A DNA stretch of 64,000 bases from Sphingomonas phyllosphaerae (GTDB taxonomy: Bacteria; Pseudomonadota; Alphaproteobacteria; Sphingomonadales; Sphingomonadaceae), in NCBI RefSeq assembly GCF_029623345.1, contig NZ_JAPYKH010000008.1, forward strand, positions 108,866 through 172,865, written 5' to 3'. Made by a program: the position numbers and the translations under genes. Under the pieces are notes generated by a model. The model did not search any database and was not told the origin of the DNA. It was given only the letters and a program-made list of their open reading frames with translations. Shown one piece after another: positions 45,886 through 54,847 of the stretch (within the stretch, counting starts at the first letter, position 1; every line of letters starts with the position of its first letter).

Positions 45886-47286
45886 ATGCGGCGGATTCGC
45901 CCAAGTCGCACGCGGGGTCTAGCCCGCGTCGGCGTCGCGCTGGCGGCGATGTGCCTTGCCGTGCCAGTGACGGCGGAGACGGTCGTGCTCGACCATGTCA
46001 CGCTGTTTGACGGCACCGGCAGCGCGCCGCGCCCCGACCAGGCGCTGGTGATGACTGACGGGCGGATCAGCTGGGTCGGTCCGGCCAAGCGGCGCCCCGC
46101 GGCCAAGGGCGCCACCGTTACCGATCTACGCGGCAAGTTCCTGATGCCCGGGCTGATCGACAGCCACGTCCATCTCGGGCTGGTCAACGGGGTCGATCAG
46201 AACTTCACCAAATACTACGACCGCGCCAACATCGACGCGCAGCTGAAGCTCTATGCGGCGTACGGCGTCACCTCGGTCTACACGCTCGGCACCGACGGCG
46301 ACCTGATCCACCAGGTGATCGCGGACCAGCGCCGCGCCGGACGAATCGATATGGCACGCGCCTACACCGCCGGCCGCGGCGTGGTGTACAAGGGCAGCTA
46401 CGGCGGGGTGCCGGGTCTCGATCAGTCGGTGGCCACGCCGGCCGAGGCGACCGCGATGGTCCAGCGCGAGACCGCCAAGGGTGACGACTTCGTCAAATTG
46501 TGGATGGACGACGAGTTCGGCACGGTCGCCAAGCGCATGCCCTATCCGGTCAGCCAGGCGGTGATCGACGCGGCGCACGCGGCGGGCAAGCAGTCCGCGG
46601 CGCATATCTTCTACTACGACAACGCCGCCGAGCTGACGCGCGAGGGCGTCGACGTCTTCATGCATCAGGTGCGTGACCGCGTCGCCGATCCGGCGCTCGT
46701 CGGCGCGATGAAGGCGCGCGGTACGTGGCAGCTCGCCTCGACGCTCAGCCGCGAGGCGAGCTTCACCTACACGCTGCTGCCGTTCGTCGACGATCCGTTC
46801 TTCTCGCGCGGGGTCGCGCCGTCGACGATCGCCACGCTGAAGAGCCAGGAGCGCCAGCAAAAGCTTGCGGCCTCGCCGCTGTTCCCGAAGTATCCGCCGG
46901 TGCTGCGCAACGCGATGGCCAGCCTCGCCGCCGAGGTGAAGGGCGGGGTGCGCTACGGCATGGGGACCGACAGCGGCCCGACCGCGCGTTTCCCGGGCTA
47001 TTTCGCGCATTGGGAGCTGGAGCTGATGGTCAAGGCGGGCCTGACACCGCTCCAGGCGCTCACCGCCGCGACCGGCACCAACGCCAGCTTCCTGCGCGAG
47101 AACGAGAGCGGCGTGCTCAAGCCTGGCAAATGGGCCGACCTGCTCGTGCTCGACCGCGATCCGACGCGCGACATCCGCAACACGCGCGCGATCAACGCGG
47201 TCTATGTCGCCGGCCGCAAGGTGCCGACGATCTGGCAGACCTGCACCGGCCGCGCCGCCGAGGCGTGCGGCACGGCGCGCCCGTGA
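45886..47286 (+). CDS. exported metal-dependent amidohydrolase
   Basis: This 466-residue protein of the amidohydrolase superfamily (imidazolonepropionase/Xaa-Pro dipeptidase-like branch) has a signal peptide ending PVTAE. The metal-site residues are in order: H94 and H96 (DSHVHLG), probable carboxylated lysine K204 (FVKLW), H240, H260 and D362 (GTDSG). Such exported enzymes hydrolyse amide, ester or lactone bonds in the periplasm. ATG 45886 was chosen because GGAGGGGAAAG precedes it; an earlier ATG at 45871 touches the operator. It is the first gene of a coupled operon that continues with a transporter and oxidoreductases. The substrate is unknown. Confidence 0.9.
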   Translation: MRRIRPSRTRGLARVGVALAAMCLAVPVTAETVVLDHVTLFDGTGSAPRPDQALVMTDGRISWVGPAKRRPAAKGATVTDLRGKFLMPGLIDSHVHLGLVNGVDQNFTKYYDRANIDAQLKLYAAYGVTSVYTLGTDGDLIHQVIADQRRAGRIDMARAYTAGRGVVYKGSYGGVPGLDQSVATPAEATAMVQRETAKGDDFVKLWMDDEFGTVAKRMPYPVSQAVIDAAHAAGKQSAAHIFYYDNAAELTREGVDVFMHQVRDRVADPALVGAMKARGTWQLASTLSREASFTYTLLPFVDDPFFSRGVAPSTIATLKSQERQQKLAASPLFPKYPPVLRNAMASLAAEVKGGVRYGMGTDSGPTARFPGYFAHWELELMVKAGLTPLQALTAATGTNASFLRENESGVLKPGKWADLLVLDRDPTRDIRNTRAINAVYVAGRKVPTIWQTCTGRAAEACGTARP

Positions 47287-48617
47287 GCGCCTCGGGCGCC
47301 TTGGCCGAGCCCGTGGCGCCCGTCGCCGGGGAAGCGGGCGAGCACGCCGCTCGTCCAACGCGCGTGCGCCACGCGGTGCTGTGGCTGACCGTTCTGGCCT
47401 ATCTGATCACCTATATGGATCGCGTGGTGATCGCCACCGCGGCGCCGTCGATCCAGAAGGAATTTGACTTCTCGCTCGTCACGATGGGCTGGATCTTCGC
47501 AGCGTTCCAATTCGCCTATGCGCTGTTCCAGATCCCGGGCGGCTGGCTCGGCGACCGCTTCGGGCCGCGCCGCGCGCTGACCGGCGTGGTGGTGTGGTGG
47601 TCGACCTTCACGGCGGCGACCGCGCTGACCTGGTCGGCGGGCTCGATGATGGTGTGCCGTTTCCTCTTCGGCCTGGGCGAGGCGGGCGCTTTCCCGATCG
47701 CGACGCGCTCGCTGTCGCGCTGGATGCTGCCCGCCGAGCGCGGCTGGGCGCAGGGCCTCACCCACGCCGGCGCGCGGCTGGGCGGCGCGGTGACCCCGGT
47801 GTTCGTGGCGTTGCTGATCCTCGATTTCGGCTGGCGCATGCCGTTCCTGCTGTTCGCCGGCGTCGGGCTCGTCTGGGCGGTGTTCTGGTTCGCTTACTAC
47901 CGCGACACCCCGCGCGAGCATCGCGGCGTCAACGCGGCCGAGCGCGCGATGATCGAGGGCGCCCTGGGCACTGGGCCGGCGCGTGCCAAGGTGCCGTGGC
48001 GCCGGCTGCTGGCGCAGCCGCAGCTGTGGACGCTGTCGGCGATGTATTTCTGCTACGCCTATTGCATCAACATCTTCCTGACCTGGTTCCCGAAGTACCT
48101 GCACGACGCGCGCGGCTACGACCTCGCGGTGATGGGGCTGTTCGCGAGCCTGCCGCTGATGGCGGGCGTGGTGGGCGATCTCGCCGGCGGCTGGACCTCG
48201 GACCTGCTGGTGAAGCGCGGCGCGGGGCTGAAGATGGCGCGGCGCTCGGTCGCGGTGGTCGGTTTCGTCACCGCCGCGGTGATGATGCCGCTCGCCGCCG
48301 CGATCGATGCGCCGATCGCGAGCATCATCTGCTTCTGCGTCGCGGTGTTCGGGCTCGAGCTGACCGTCGGCGTGTCCTGGGCCGTCACGCTCGACATCGG
48401 CGGCGAGTTCGCCGGCTCGGTCTCCGCGGTGATGAACACGCTCGGCAACCTCGGCGCGGCGATCGCTGCCGCGGTGACAGGCTATATCGTCACGGTCAGC
48501 GGCTGGTTCCCCGCCTTCATGGTGCTCGCGGTGCTGTGCGCGATCGCCGCTCTTCTGTTCCTGCGGATCGACGCGTCGAAGCGGCTCGCCACCGCCGACG
48601 AGGTCACCGCGGCATGA
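47283..48617 (+). CDS. MFS transporter (anion:cation symporter-like)
   Basis: This 444-residue inner-membrane carrier has about 12 helices. YLITYMDRVVIATAAPSI near residue 39, GGWLGDRFGPRRAL (motif A) and RFLFGLGEAGAFPIATRSLSRW (split RFLFGLGEAG, AFPIATRSLSRW) are typical of the ACS family, which takes up organic acids such as galactonate, glucarate or phthalate. The GTG start overlaps the amidohydrolase stop, and the following gene is nearly adjacent, so it probably brings the hydrolysis or oxidation product into the cytoplasm. Confidence 0.92.
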   Translation: MSASGALAEPVAPVAGEAGEHAARPTRVRHAVLWLTVLAYLITYMDRVVIATAAPSIQKEFDFSLVTMGWIFAAFQFAYALFQIPGGWLGDRFGPRRALTGVVVWWSTFTAATALTWSAGSMMVCRFLFGLGEAGAFPIATRSLSRWMLPAERGWAQGLTHAGARLGGAVTPVFVALLILDFGWRMPFLLFAGVGLVWAVFWFAYYRDTPREHRGVNAAERAMIEGALGTGPARAKVPWRRLLAQPQLWTLSAMYFCYAYCINIFLTWFPKYLHDARGYDLAVMGLFASLPLMAGVVGDLAGGWTSDLLVKRGAGLKMARRSVAVVGFVTAAVMMPLAAAIDAPIASIICFCVAVFGLELTVGVSWAVTLDIGGEFAGSVSAVMNTLGNLGAAIAAAVTGYIVTVSGWFPAFMVLAVLCAIAALLFLRIDASKRLATADEVTAA

Positions 48618-48634
48618 CTTCTGGAGACACTTCG

Positions 48635-49879
48635 ATGACGTCCGACCCGACCGCGCCCGCATTGTTCGGCGCGGCGCGCCTGCCGCGCTCCATCCTGTTC
48701 GGGCGCGGCCAGCGCGCTGCGCTCGGCTCGGCCAGCGCGCGGCTCGGCAAGCGCGCTTTGCTCTGCACCGACGAGCGCCAGGCTGCGCAGCCCGAGTTCA
48801 CCGCGATGCTCGCCGACCTCGCCGCGCACGGCGTCGAGACGCGCGTGTTCGACGGCACCGTGCCGGATCTGCCGCTGCGCTCGATCGATGCCTGCGTTGC
48901 CGCGGCGAGCGGCTTCGACGCCGACGTGGTGATCGGCGTCGGCGGGGGCAGCTCGCTCGACCTCGCCAAGGTGGCGGCGGTGCTGCTCACCCATGGCGGC
49001 AGCGTACGCGACTATTACGGCGAGTTCGCGGTGCCCGGCCCGGTGATGCCGCTGGTCGCCGTGCCGACCACCTCGGGCACGGGCTCGGAGGCGACCCCGG
49101 TGGCGGTGGTGGCGGACGAGGAGCGCGGCGCCAAGGTCGGCATCGCCAGCCCGCACCTGATCGCGCAGGTGGCGATCTGCGACCCCGAACTGACCGTGAC
49201 CTGTCCGCCCGCGCTCACCGCTTTCTCGGGCGCGGACGCGCTGACCCACGCGGTGGAGGCCTATACCACGCTGGCGCGCCCGATCGACGCGATGCTGACC
49301 GAGCAGCACGTCTTCGTCGGCAAGAACGTGCTGTCGGATCATTTCGCCAAGCTCGCGGTGACGAATGTGTTCCGCTATCTCGAGCGCGCCGTGGTTGACG
49401 GCAGCGACATCGAGGCGCGCGAGGGCGTGATGCTCGCGTCGCTCGCGGCGGGTTGCGCCTTCGGGACGGCCGGCACCGCGGCGGCGCACGCGCTGCAATA
49501 TCCGGTCGGCAACCTCACGCACACGGCGCACGGGCAGGGAGTGGCGACGCTGCTGCCTTATGTCATGCAGTTCAACCGCCCCGCCTGCGCCGACGGTTTC
49601 GCCGAGCTCGCCGAGTTGGTCGGGATCGCGGGCGCCACGCCGGCCGAGCGCGCGCAGGCGTTTATCGATGCGGTCGATGCGCTGTTCCAGCGGATCGCCA
49701 TCCCGCGCTCGCTCGCGGACCTGGGTTTGCGCGCCGATCAGCAGGATCATGTCGCCGAATATTCGCTCAACGCGGCGCGGCTGATCAAGAACAACCCGCG
49801 GCCGCTCGATCTCGCCGCGATGCAGACCATCACGCGCGCCGCCTTCGCCGGCGACCGCGCCACGCTCCTCCACGCCTGA
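48635..49879 (+). CDS. iron-containing alcohol dehydrogenase
   Basis: This 414-residue group III alcohol dehydrogenase oxidises an alcohol with NAD. The nucleotide-binding segment is GVGGGSSLDLAK, and the metal-site region contains GADALTHAVEAY plus the histidines in AAAHALQYPVG and HTAHGQG. ATG 48635 has GGAG at good distance; ATG 48614 overlapping the MFS stop would add seven residues. Related enzymes include 4-hydroxybutyrate dehydrogenase, which would pair with the succinate-semialdehyde-dehydrogenase-like ALDH encoded next, but other hydroxy acids or diols are possible. Confidence 0.92.
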   Translation: MTSDPTAPALFGAARLPRSILFGRGQRAALGSASARLGKRALLCTDERQAAQPEFTAMLADLAAHGVETRVFDGTVPDLPLRSIDACVAAASGFDADVVIGVGGGSSLDLAKVAAVLLTHGGSVRDYYGEFAVPGPVMPLVAVPTTSGTGSEATPVAVVADEERGAKVGIASPHLIAQVAICDPELTVTCPPALTAFSGADALTHAVEAYTTLARPIDAMLTEQHVFVGKNVLSDHFAKLAVTNVFRYLERAVVDGSDIEAREGVMLASLAAGCAFGTAGTAAAHALQYPVGNLTHTAHGQGVATLLPYVMQFNRPACADGFAELAELVGIAGATPAERAQAFIDAVDALFQRIAIPRSLADLGLRADQQDHVAEYSLNAARLIKNNPRPLDLAAMQTITRAAFAGDRATLLHA

Positions 49880-49896
49880 TGCACGGGACGCCTCCG

Positions 49897-51363
49897 ATGA
49901 CCAGCTACACTCCGCCGGGCGACGGCCCGTTCGCCATCCCCACCGGCCTGCTGATCGGCGAGCGCTGGACCGCCGCGGCGAGCGGCGCCACCATCGCGGT
50001 CGACGATCCCGCCACCGGCGCGACGCTGACCGAGGTCGCCGACGCCGCGGTGGAGGAGGGGATCGCCGCGGTCGACGCCGCCGCCGCCGCCGCGGCGGAC
50101 TGGGCCGCAACGGCGCCGCGCAAGCGCGCCGACGTGCTGCTCGCCTGCTTCCACGCGATGATGGCGCAGCAGGAGTGGCTCGCGCAGCTGATCTCGCTGG
50201 AGAACGGCAAGGCGCTGTCCGACGCCCGCGGCGAGGTGGCCTATGCCGCCGAGTTCTTCCGCTGGTACGCCGAGGAGGCGGTGCGCATTCCCGGCGAGCT
50301 CGCCACCTCGCCCGCCGGTGGCAACCGCATCATGGTGCAGTACCAGCCGATCGGGATCGCGCTGCTGATCACGCCGTGGAACTTCCCCGCGGCGATGGCC
50401 ACGCGCAAGATCGCGCCCGCGTTGGCGGCGGGCTGCACCTGCATCCTCAAGCCTGCGTCGGAAACGCCGCTGACCGCGCTGGCAGTGGCCGAGATCATGC
50501 GCCGCGCCGGCGTGCCCGCGGGCGTGGTCAACGTCGTCACCACCAGCCGGCCCGGCCCGGTGTGCAGCGCCATCCTGCACGACCCGCGCGTGCGCAAGCT
50601 CTCCTTCACCGGCTCGACCCAGGTCGGCCGCGTGCTGCTGCGCGAGGCGGCGGACCAAGTGATCAGCTCGTCGATGGAACTCGGCGGCAACGCGCCCTTC
50701 GTGGTGTTCGACGACGCCGACCTCGACGCCGCGATCGAGGGCGCGATGATCGCCAAGATGCGCAACGCCGGCGAGGCCTGCACCGCGGCCAATCGCTTGT
50801 ACGTCCAGCGCGGCATCCATGACGCGTTCGTCGCGAAGCTGGTCGAGCGGATGGGCGCGCTGAAGGTCGGCGCAGGAAACGATCCGGCCACCCAGTGCGG
50901 CGCGATGATCAACCGCAAGGCGGTGGACAAGATCGAGCGGCTCGTCGCCGATGCGGTAGCCAAGGGTGCCCGTGTCGAGCTTGGCGGCGAGACCCCCGCC
51001 GGCGACGGCTATTTCTACCCGCCCTCGGTGATCGCGGACGTCAAGCCCGGCTCCGAGATCCTGCGCGAAGAGGTGTTTGGCCCGGTCGCCGCGGTGACCG
51101 CGTTCGACACCGCCGACGAAGCGGTCGCGCTCGCCAACGACACCGAATACGGGCTCGCCGCCTATGTTTATTCGGCCGACCTCAAGCGCGCGCTGGCGGT
51201 GGCCGAGCGGATCGAGTGCGGCATGGTCGCGGTCAACCGCGGGCTGGTGTCGGACGCCGCGGCGCCGTTCGGCGGCATGAAGCAGAGCGGTCTCGGGCGC
51301 GAAGGGTCGCACCATGGTCTGCTCGAATATTGCGAGGCGAAGTACATCGCGGTGACGTGGTGA
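49897..51363 (+). CDS. NAD(P)-dependent aldehyde dehydrogenase, succinate-semialdehyde-dehydrogenase-like
   Basis: This 488-residue ALDH has catalytic E261 (SMELGGNAP) and C295 (GEACTAANR), the Rossmann segment TPWNFPAAM and FTGSTQVGR. The regions ACTAANRLYVQ, ELGGNAPFVVFDDADLD and APFGGMKQSGLGREGS closely follow E. coli GabD, so succinate semialdehyde or a similar omega-oxo acid is the best guess. ATG 49897 was chosen; ATG 49879 overlapping the previous stop is an alternative with a poorer ribosome-binding site. The stop overlaps the quinoprotein start. Confidence 0.93.
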   Translation: MTSYTPPGDGPFAIPTGLLIGERWTAAASGATIAVDDPATGATLTEVADAAVEEGIAAVDAAAAAAADWAATAPRKRADVLLACFHAMMAQQEWLAQLISLENGKALSDARGEVAYAAEFFRWYAEEAVRIPGELATSPAGGNRIMVQYQPIGIALLITPWNFPAAMATRKIAPALAAGCTCILKPASETPLTALAVAEIMRRAGVPAGVVNVVTTSRPGPVCSAILHDPRVRKLSFTGSTQVGRVLLREAADQVISSSMELGGNAPFVVFDDADLDAAIEGAMIAKMRNAGEACTAANRLYVQRGIHDAFVAKLVERMGALKVGAGNDPATQCGAMINRKAVDKIERLVADAVAKGARVELGGETPAGDGYFYPPSVIADVKPGSEILREEVFGPVAAVTAFDTADEAVALANDTEYGLAAYVYSADLKRALAVAERIECGMVAVNRGLVSDAAAPFGGMKQSGLGREGSHHGLLEYCEAKYIAVTW

Positions 51364-53471
51364 GCGCGCCCGGTCTCACCCGCCGCCACCTGCTGGCGGG
51401 CACCGCCGCCTCGGCGTTGATCCTTGCGATCGACCCCGCGGCGCTGGCGGCGCCGATGCTGGACGCGGACGCGCCGGCGCCCGACACCGAGTGGCGCAGC
51501 TACGCCGCCGACAAGGCGAACACGCGCTACTCGCCGCTTGACCAGATCAACGCCGAGAATTTCAACGACCTCGAGATCGCCTGGAGCGTCAAGACCGACG
51601 TGTTCGGCGCGCGCAAGGAATATCAGTTCGAGCCCACGCCGTTGCTGGTGAAGGGGCGCCTGTTCCTCCCCGCCGGTTCGCGCCGTGATTGCGTCGCGCT
51701 CGACGCGGCGACGGGCGAGCTGCTGTGGGTCCACCGCGTCGACGAGGGCCAGCGCGCGCTCAACTCGCCGCGCCAGCTTTCCGGCCACGGCGTGTCCTAT
51801 TGGACGGACGGCAAGGTCGAGCGGATCCTCTATGTCACGATCGGCTATCAGCTGGTCTCGCTCGACGCCAACACGGGCATCCCCGATCCGAACTTCGGCA
51901 CCAACGGCATCGTCGACCTGAAGAAGGACTTCGACCAGGAGCTCGACGTCGAGACCGCCGACGTCGGCCTCCATGCCACGCCGATGGTCGCGCGCGACAC
52001 GGTGGTGGTCGGCGCCGCGCATACCGCGGGCGACGTTCCGGCGGTGCGCAAGAACGTGAAGGGCTATATCCGCGGGTTCGATGTGCGCACCGGCAAGCGC
52101 AAGTGGATCTTCCACACCATCCCGAAGAAGGGTGAGTTCGGCTACGGCACCTGGCTCAACGGCGACGCCGACGAGGCGGGCAACGGCGGCGCCTGGGCCG
52201 AGATGTCCGCGGACGAGGAGCTCGGGCTGGTCTATGTCCCGGTCGAGCTGCCGACCGGCGACGAGATGGGCATGTTCCGCCGCGGCAACGCATTGTTCGG
52301 CGAGTCGCTGGTGGCGCTCGACCTCGAGACCGGGCTGCGCCGCTGGCACTATCAGTTCGTCCACCACGGGCTGTGGGACCGCGACGTACCGTGCGCGCCG
52401 ATCCTGTGCGACATTCCGGTCGGCGGCCGCACCGTCAAGGCGCTCGCCCAGCCGACCAAGCAGGCGTTCCTGTACGTGCTCGACCGCGAGACGGGAAAGC
52501 CGATCTGGCCGATTGTCGAGCGCAAGGTCGAGCGCGGCGACGTGCCCGGCGAATGGTACAGCCCGACCCAACCGGTACCGTCCAAGCCGCCCGCCTATGA
52601 CGTCCAGGGCGTGAGCGAGAACGACCTGATCGACTTCACCCCGGCGCTGCGCGCCAAGGCGGTCGAGTTCGTCAAGTCGTACAAGATCGGCCCGCTCTTC
52701 ACTCCGCCGACCGTGAGCAAGCCGGGGCGCTGGGGTACGATCTCGGCGCCAGGCGTTCAGGGCGGCACCAACTGGCCCGGTGGCTGCTACGATCCCGAGA
52801 CTCACATGGTCTACGTCTATTCCAAGACGCAGCCCTCGCTGATGGGAATCGTGCCCAACGACGATGCGAAGGTCTCGGAATTTCCGCAGGTGCACGGCGT
52901 CGCCGGGCGAGAGGCGCGCGCGATGCCGGCGATGGGTGCTGGCGGACCGAGGATGCGCAACCTGGAGGCGCCGCCCGCAGGAGCTCCCGCTGGCGGCAAG
53001 CCCGCCGGCGCGTCCAAGGGGCCGCCGCCCGGCTTTCTCGCCGTCGACGGCCTGCCGTTGCTCAAGCCGCCCTACGGCCGGATCACCGCGATCGATCTCA
53101 GCAAGGGCGATCTCGCCTGGCAGGTCGCGCACGGCGAGACGCCCGACAACGTGCGCAATCATCCCGCGCTCAAGGGGCTCAAGATCCCGCGCACTGGCCG
53201 CGCCGGCAATCTCGGCCCGCTGGTGACCAAGACGCTGGTGATCTGCGGCGAGGCGGGTTTCTACACCAACGAATATGGCATCCGCGGCGCGATGCTGCGC
53301 GCCTATGACAAGGCCACCGGCGAGGAGAAAGGCGCGGTATACATGACCGCGCCGCAGAGCGGCTCGCCGATGACCTATCGTCTCAAGGGTCGCCAGTATA
53401 TCGTCGTCGCCACGGGCGGCGGCAACGCCAGCGCGGAGCTGGTTGCCTACCGACTACCGGGAGTAGCGTGA
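51360..53471 (+). CDS. PQQ-dependent dehydrogenase (quinoprotein), Tat signal
   Basis: This 703-residue periplasmic beta-propeller enzyme oxidises an alcohol or sugar and passes electrons to cytochrome c. Tryptophan-docking repeats such as DAATGELLWVHR and DVRTGKRKWIFH are visible, as is HHGLWDRD (residues 335-342), which aligns with the catalytic region of quinoprotein glucose dehydrogenase. The signal region TRRHLLAGTAASAL is of twin-arginine type, unusual for this family. A Pro/Gly/Ala-rich insertion lies at about residues 539-561. GTG 51360 overlaps the ALDH stop; its stop overlaps the cytochrome start (TGATG). Confidence 0.92.
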   Translation: MSAPGLTRRHLLAGTAASALILAIDPAALAAPMLDADAPAPDTEWRSYAADKANTRYSPLDQINAENFNDLEIAWSVKTDVFGARKEYQFEPTPLLVKGRLFLPAGSRRDCVALDAATGELLWVHRVDEGQRALNSPRQLSGHGVSYWTDGKVERILYVTIGYQLVSLDANTGIPDPNFGTNGIVDLKKDFDQELDVETADVGLHATPMVARDTVVVGAAHTAGDVPAVRKNVKGYIRGFDVRTGKRKWIFHTIPKKGEFGYGTWLNGDADEAGNGGAWAEMSADEELGLVYVPVELPTGDEMGMFRRGNALFGESLVALDLETGLRRWHYQFVHHGLWDRDVPCAPILCDIPVGGRTVKALAQPTKQAFLYVLDRETGKPIWPIVERKVERGDVPGEWYSPTQPVPSKPPAYDVQGVSENDLIDFTPALRAKAVEFVKSYKIGPLFTPPTVSKPGRWGTISAPGVQGGTNWPGGCYDPETHMVYVYSKTQPSLMGIVPNDDAKVSEFPQVHGVAGREARAMPAMGAGGPRMRNLEAPPAGAPAGGKPAGASKGPPPGFLAVDGLPLLKPPYGRITAIDLSKGDLAWQVAHGETPDNVRNHPALKGLKIPRTGRAGNLGPLVTKTLVICGEAGFYTNEYGIRGAMLRAYDKATGEEKGAVYMTAPQSGSPMTYRLKGRQYIVVATGGGNASAELVAYRLPGVA

Positions 53472-53920
53472 TGATGGAGCGGATGACGCGATATGGCCTC
53501 TGGGCGCTCGGCGCGGCGGCACTGACGCTCGGCAGCGCGGTGGTGGTGCGCGCGCAAGGCGGGCAGCGGGACGTGTGGAACGGCGTCTACACCGCCGAGC
53601 AGGCGGCGCGGGGCAAGGTGGCCTATGCCGAGAATTGCGCCGCCTGCCACGGCGACACGCTCGCCGGCATCGACGTCGCGCCCGCCTTGGTCGGGGGCGG
53701 CTTTCTCAACAACTGGAACGGCACCTCGGCGGGCGATCTGTTCTCGCGGATCAAGACGACGATGCCGCTGAGCGCGCCCGGCAGCCTGCCCGGGAAGACC
53801 GTCGCCGACATCCAGGCCTATATCTTCGAGGTCAACGGCTTCCCCGCGGGCAAGCTGCCGCTGCCGCCGAGCCAGCCGATGGCGGCCGGTATCATGATCG
53901 CGCCCAAGCCGATGGGGTAG
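53471..53920 (+). CDS. periplasmic cytochrome c, partner of the first quinoprotein
   Basis: This 149-residue monohaem cytochrome has a signal peptide ending VVVRAQ and the haem-binding CAACH at residues 56-60. A methionine in KTTMPLSAPG is the likely sixth ligand. It is translationally coupled to the quinoprotein gene, so it probably accepts electrons from PQQH2 and feeds a terminal oxidase. It is the last gene of the operon that starts at 45886. Confidence 0.92.
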   Translation: MMERMTRYGLWALGAAALTLGSAVVVRAQGGQRDVWNGVYTAEQAARGKVAYAENCAACHGDTLAGIDVAPALVGGGFLNNWNGTSAGDLFSRIKTTMPLSAPGSLPGKTVADIQAYIFEVNGFPAGKLPLPPSQPMAAGIMIAPKPMG

Positions 53921-53925
53921 GGGGC

Positions 53926-54062
53926 TAGATCCTCCCCGGCACGGGGACGGGGACCAGCCGAAGGCTGGTGGAGGGGGCTCTTCGCGCGCGACTCGCTCGT
54001 GGCGGGACACCTCCCCCATCGCTGCGTAACGGTCCCCCTCTTCGCCAGCCGGGAGGATCTCA
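53926..54062. repeat. intergenic palindromic repeat, family C (about 137 bp)
   Basis: Ends are inverted: GATCCTCCCCGGC at the left and GCCGGGAGGATC at the right. Inner arms are GGTGGAGGGGGC and CACCTCCCCC. It fills the gap between two convergent genes and could act as a two-way terminator. One copy only in this window. Confidence 0.65.
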
Positions 54063-54070
54063 GGTCGACC

Positions 54071-54847
54071 TCACTCCCCCGACCACTCCGGCACGCGCTT
54101 GGTCTTGGCCAGGAAGTCCGCCACGCCGCGCCGGAAATCGGCGCTGCCGTATACCTTCGCGATCAGCGGCTCGATGTCGGGCAGGCCGTCGAAGGTCATC
54201 CGCCGCAGCGTCTCCTTGGTCGCGCGAGTCGTCAGCGGCGCGTTCTCCGCGGCGCGCGCGCACAGTGCCGCCACCTCGGCGTCGAGCGCCTCGCGCTCCA
54301 CCACCTTGAGCAGGAAGCCGCTCGCGTGCAGCTCCTCCGCGCCGACGATCTCGCCGAGCAGCACCATCCGCCGCGCCACCCCCACGCCCACCGCGGCGCC
54401 GATCCGCGCCACGCTCGCCGCGGAGAGGCAGTTGCCGATCGTGCGCCCGATCGGTGAGCCGAAACGCGCGTCCGGAGTTGCGACGCGGAAGTCGCACGCC
54501 GAACTGACGTTGAGTCCGCCGCCGACGGCCCAGCCTTCAACGACCGCGATCGTCGCGCAAGGAATGGCGTCGATCGCGCCCATACACTCGTCGATTTCGC
54601 GCTCATAGGCGACGCCCTGCACGCCCTCGGCATAATCGGCGAATTTGGTGATGTCGGTGCCCGAGATGAACGCCTTCCCGCCGGTGCCGCGGAACGTGAC
54701 CACGCGCACGCCCGGATCGGCGGCGACCGCGCGCGCGGCGTCGCGCAGCGCGAGCCACATCGCCCCGGTCAGCGCATTGTGCGCGGCCGGGTTGTCGAAG
54801 CGGATGTGCAGCGCGGCACCGTCGCGCGTGACGACGACGCCGCTCAC
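54071..54847 (-). CDS. crotonase-family protein (enoyl-CoA hydratase-like) lacking both catalytic glutamates
   Basis: This 258-residue protein has the crotonase fold: oxyanion-hole segments KAFISGTDITKFA and VEGWAVGGGLNVSSACDFR are normal. However, the two glutamates of enoyl-CoA hydratase are replaced by I133 (SPIGRTIG) and R160 (AVGVGVARRMVL). Hydration of an enoyl-CoA is therefore unlikely; an isomerase, hydrolase, decarboxylase or lyase activity on a CoA thioester is possible. GTG 54847 overlaps the stop of the CoA-transferase gene, so it acts on the product of that enzyme. Confidence 0.88.
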   Translation of the reverse strand: MSGVVVTRDGAALHIRFDNPAAHNALTGAMWLALRDAARAVAADPGVRVVTFRGTGGKAFISGTDITKFADYAEGVQGVAYEREIDECMGAIDAIPCATIAVVEGWAVGGGLNVSSACDFRVATPDARFGSPIGRTIGNCLSAASVARIGAAVGVGVARRMVLLGEIVGAEELHASGFLLKVVEREALDAEVAALCARAAENAPLTTRATKETLRRMTFDGLPDIEPLIAKVYGSADFRRGVADFLAKTKRVPEWSGE

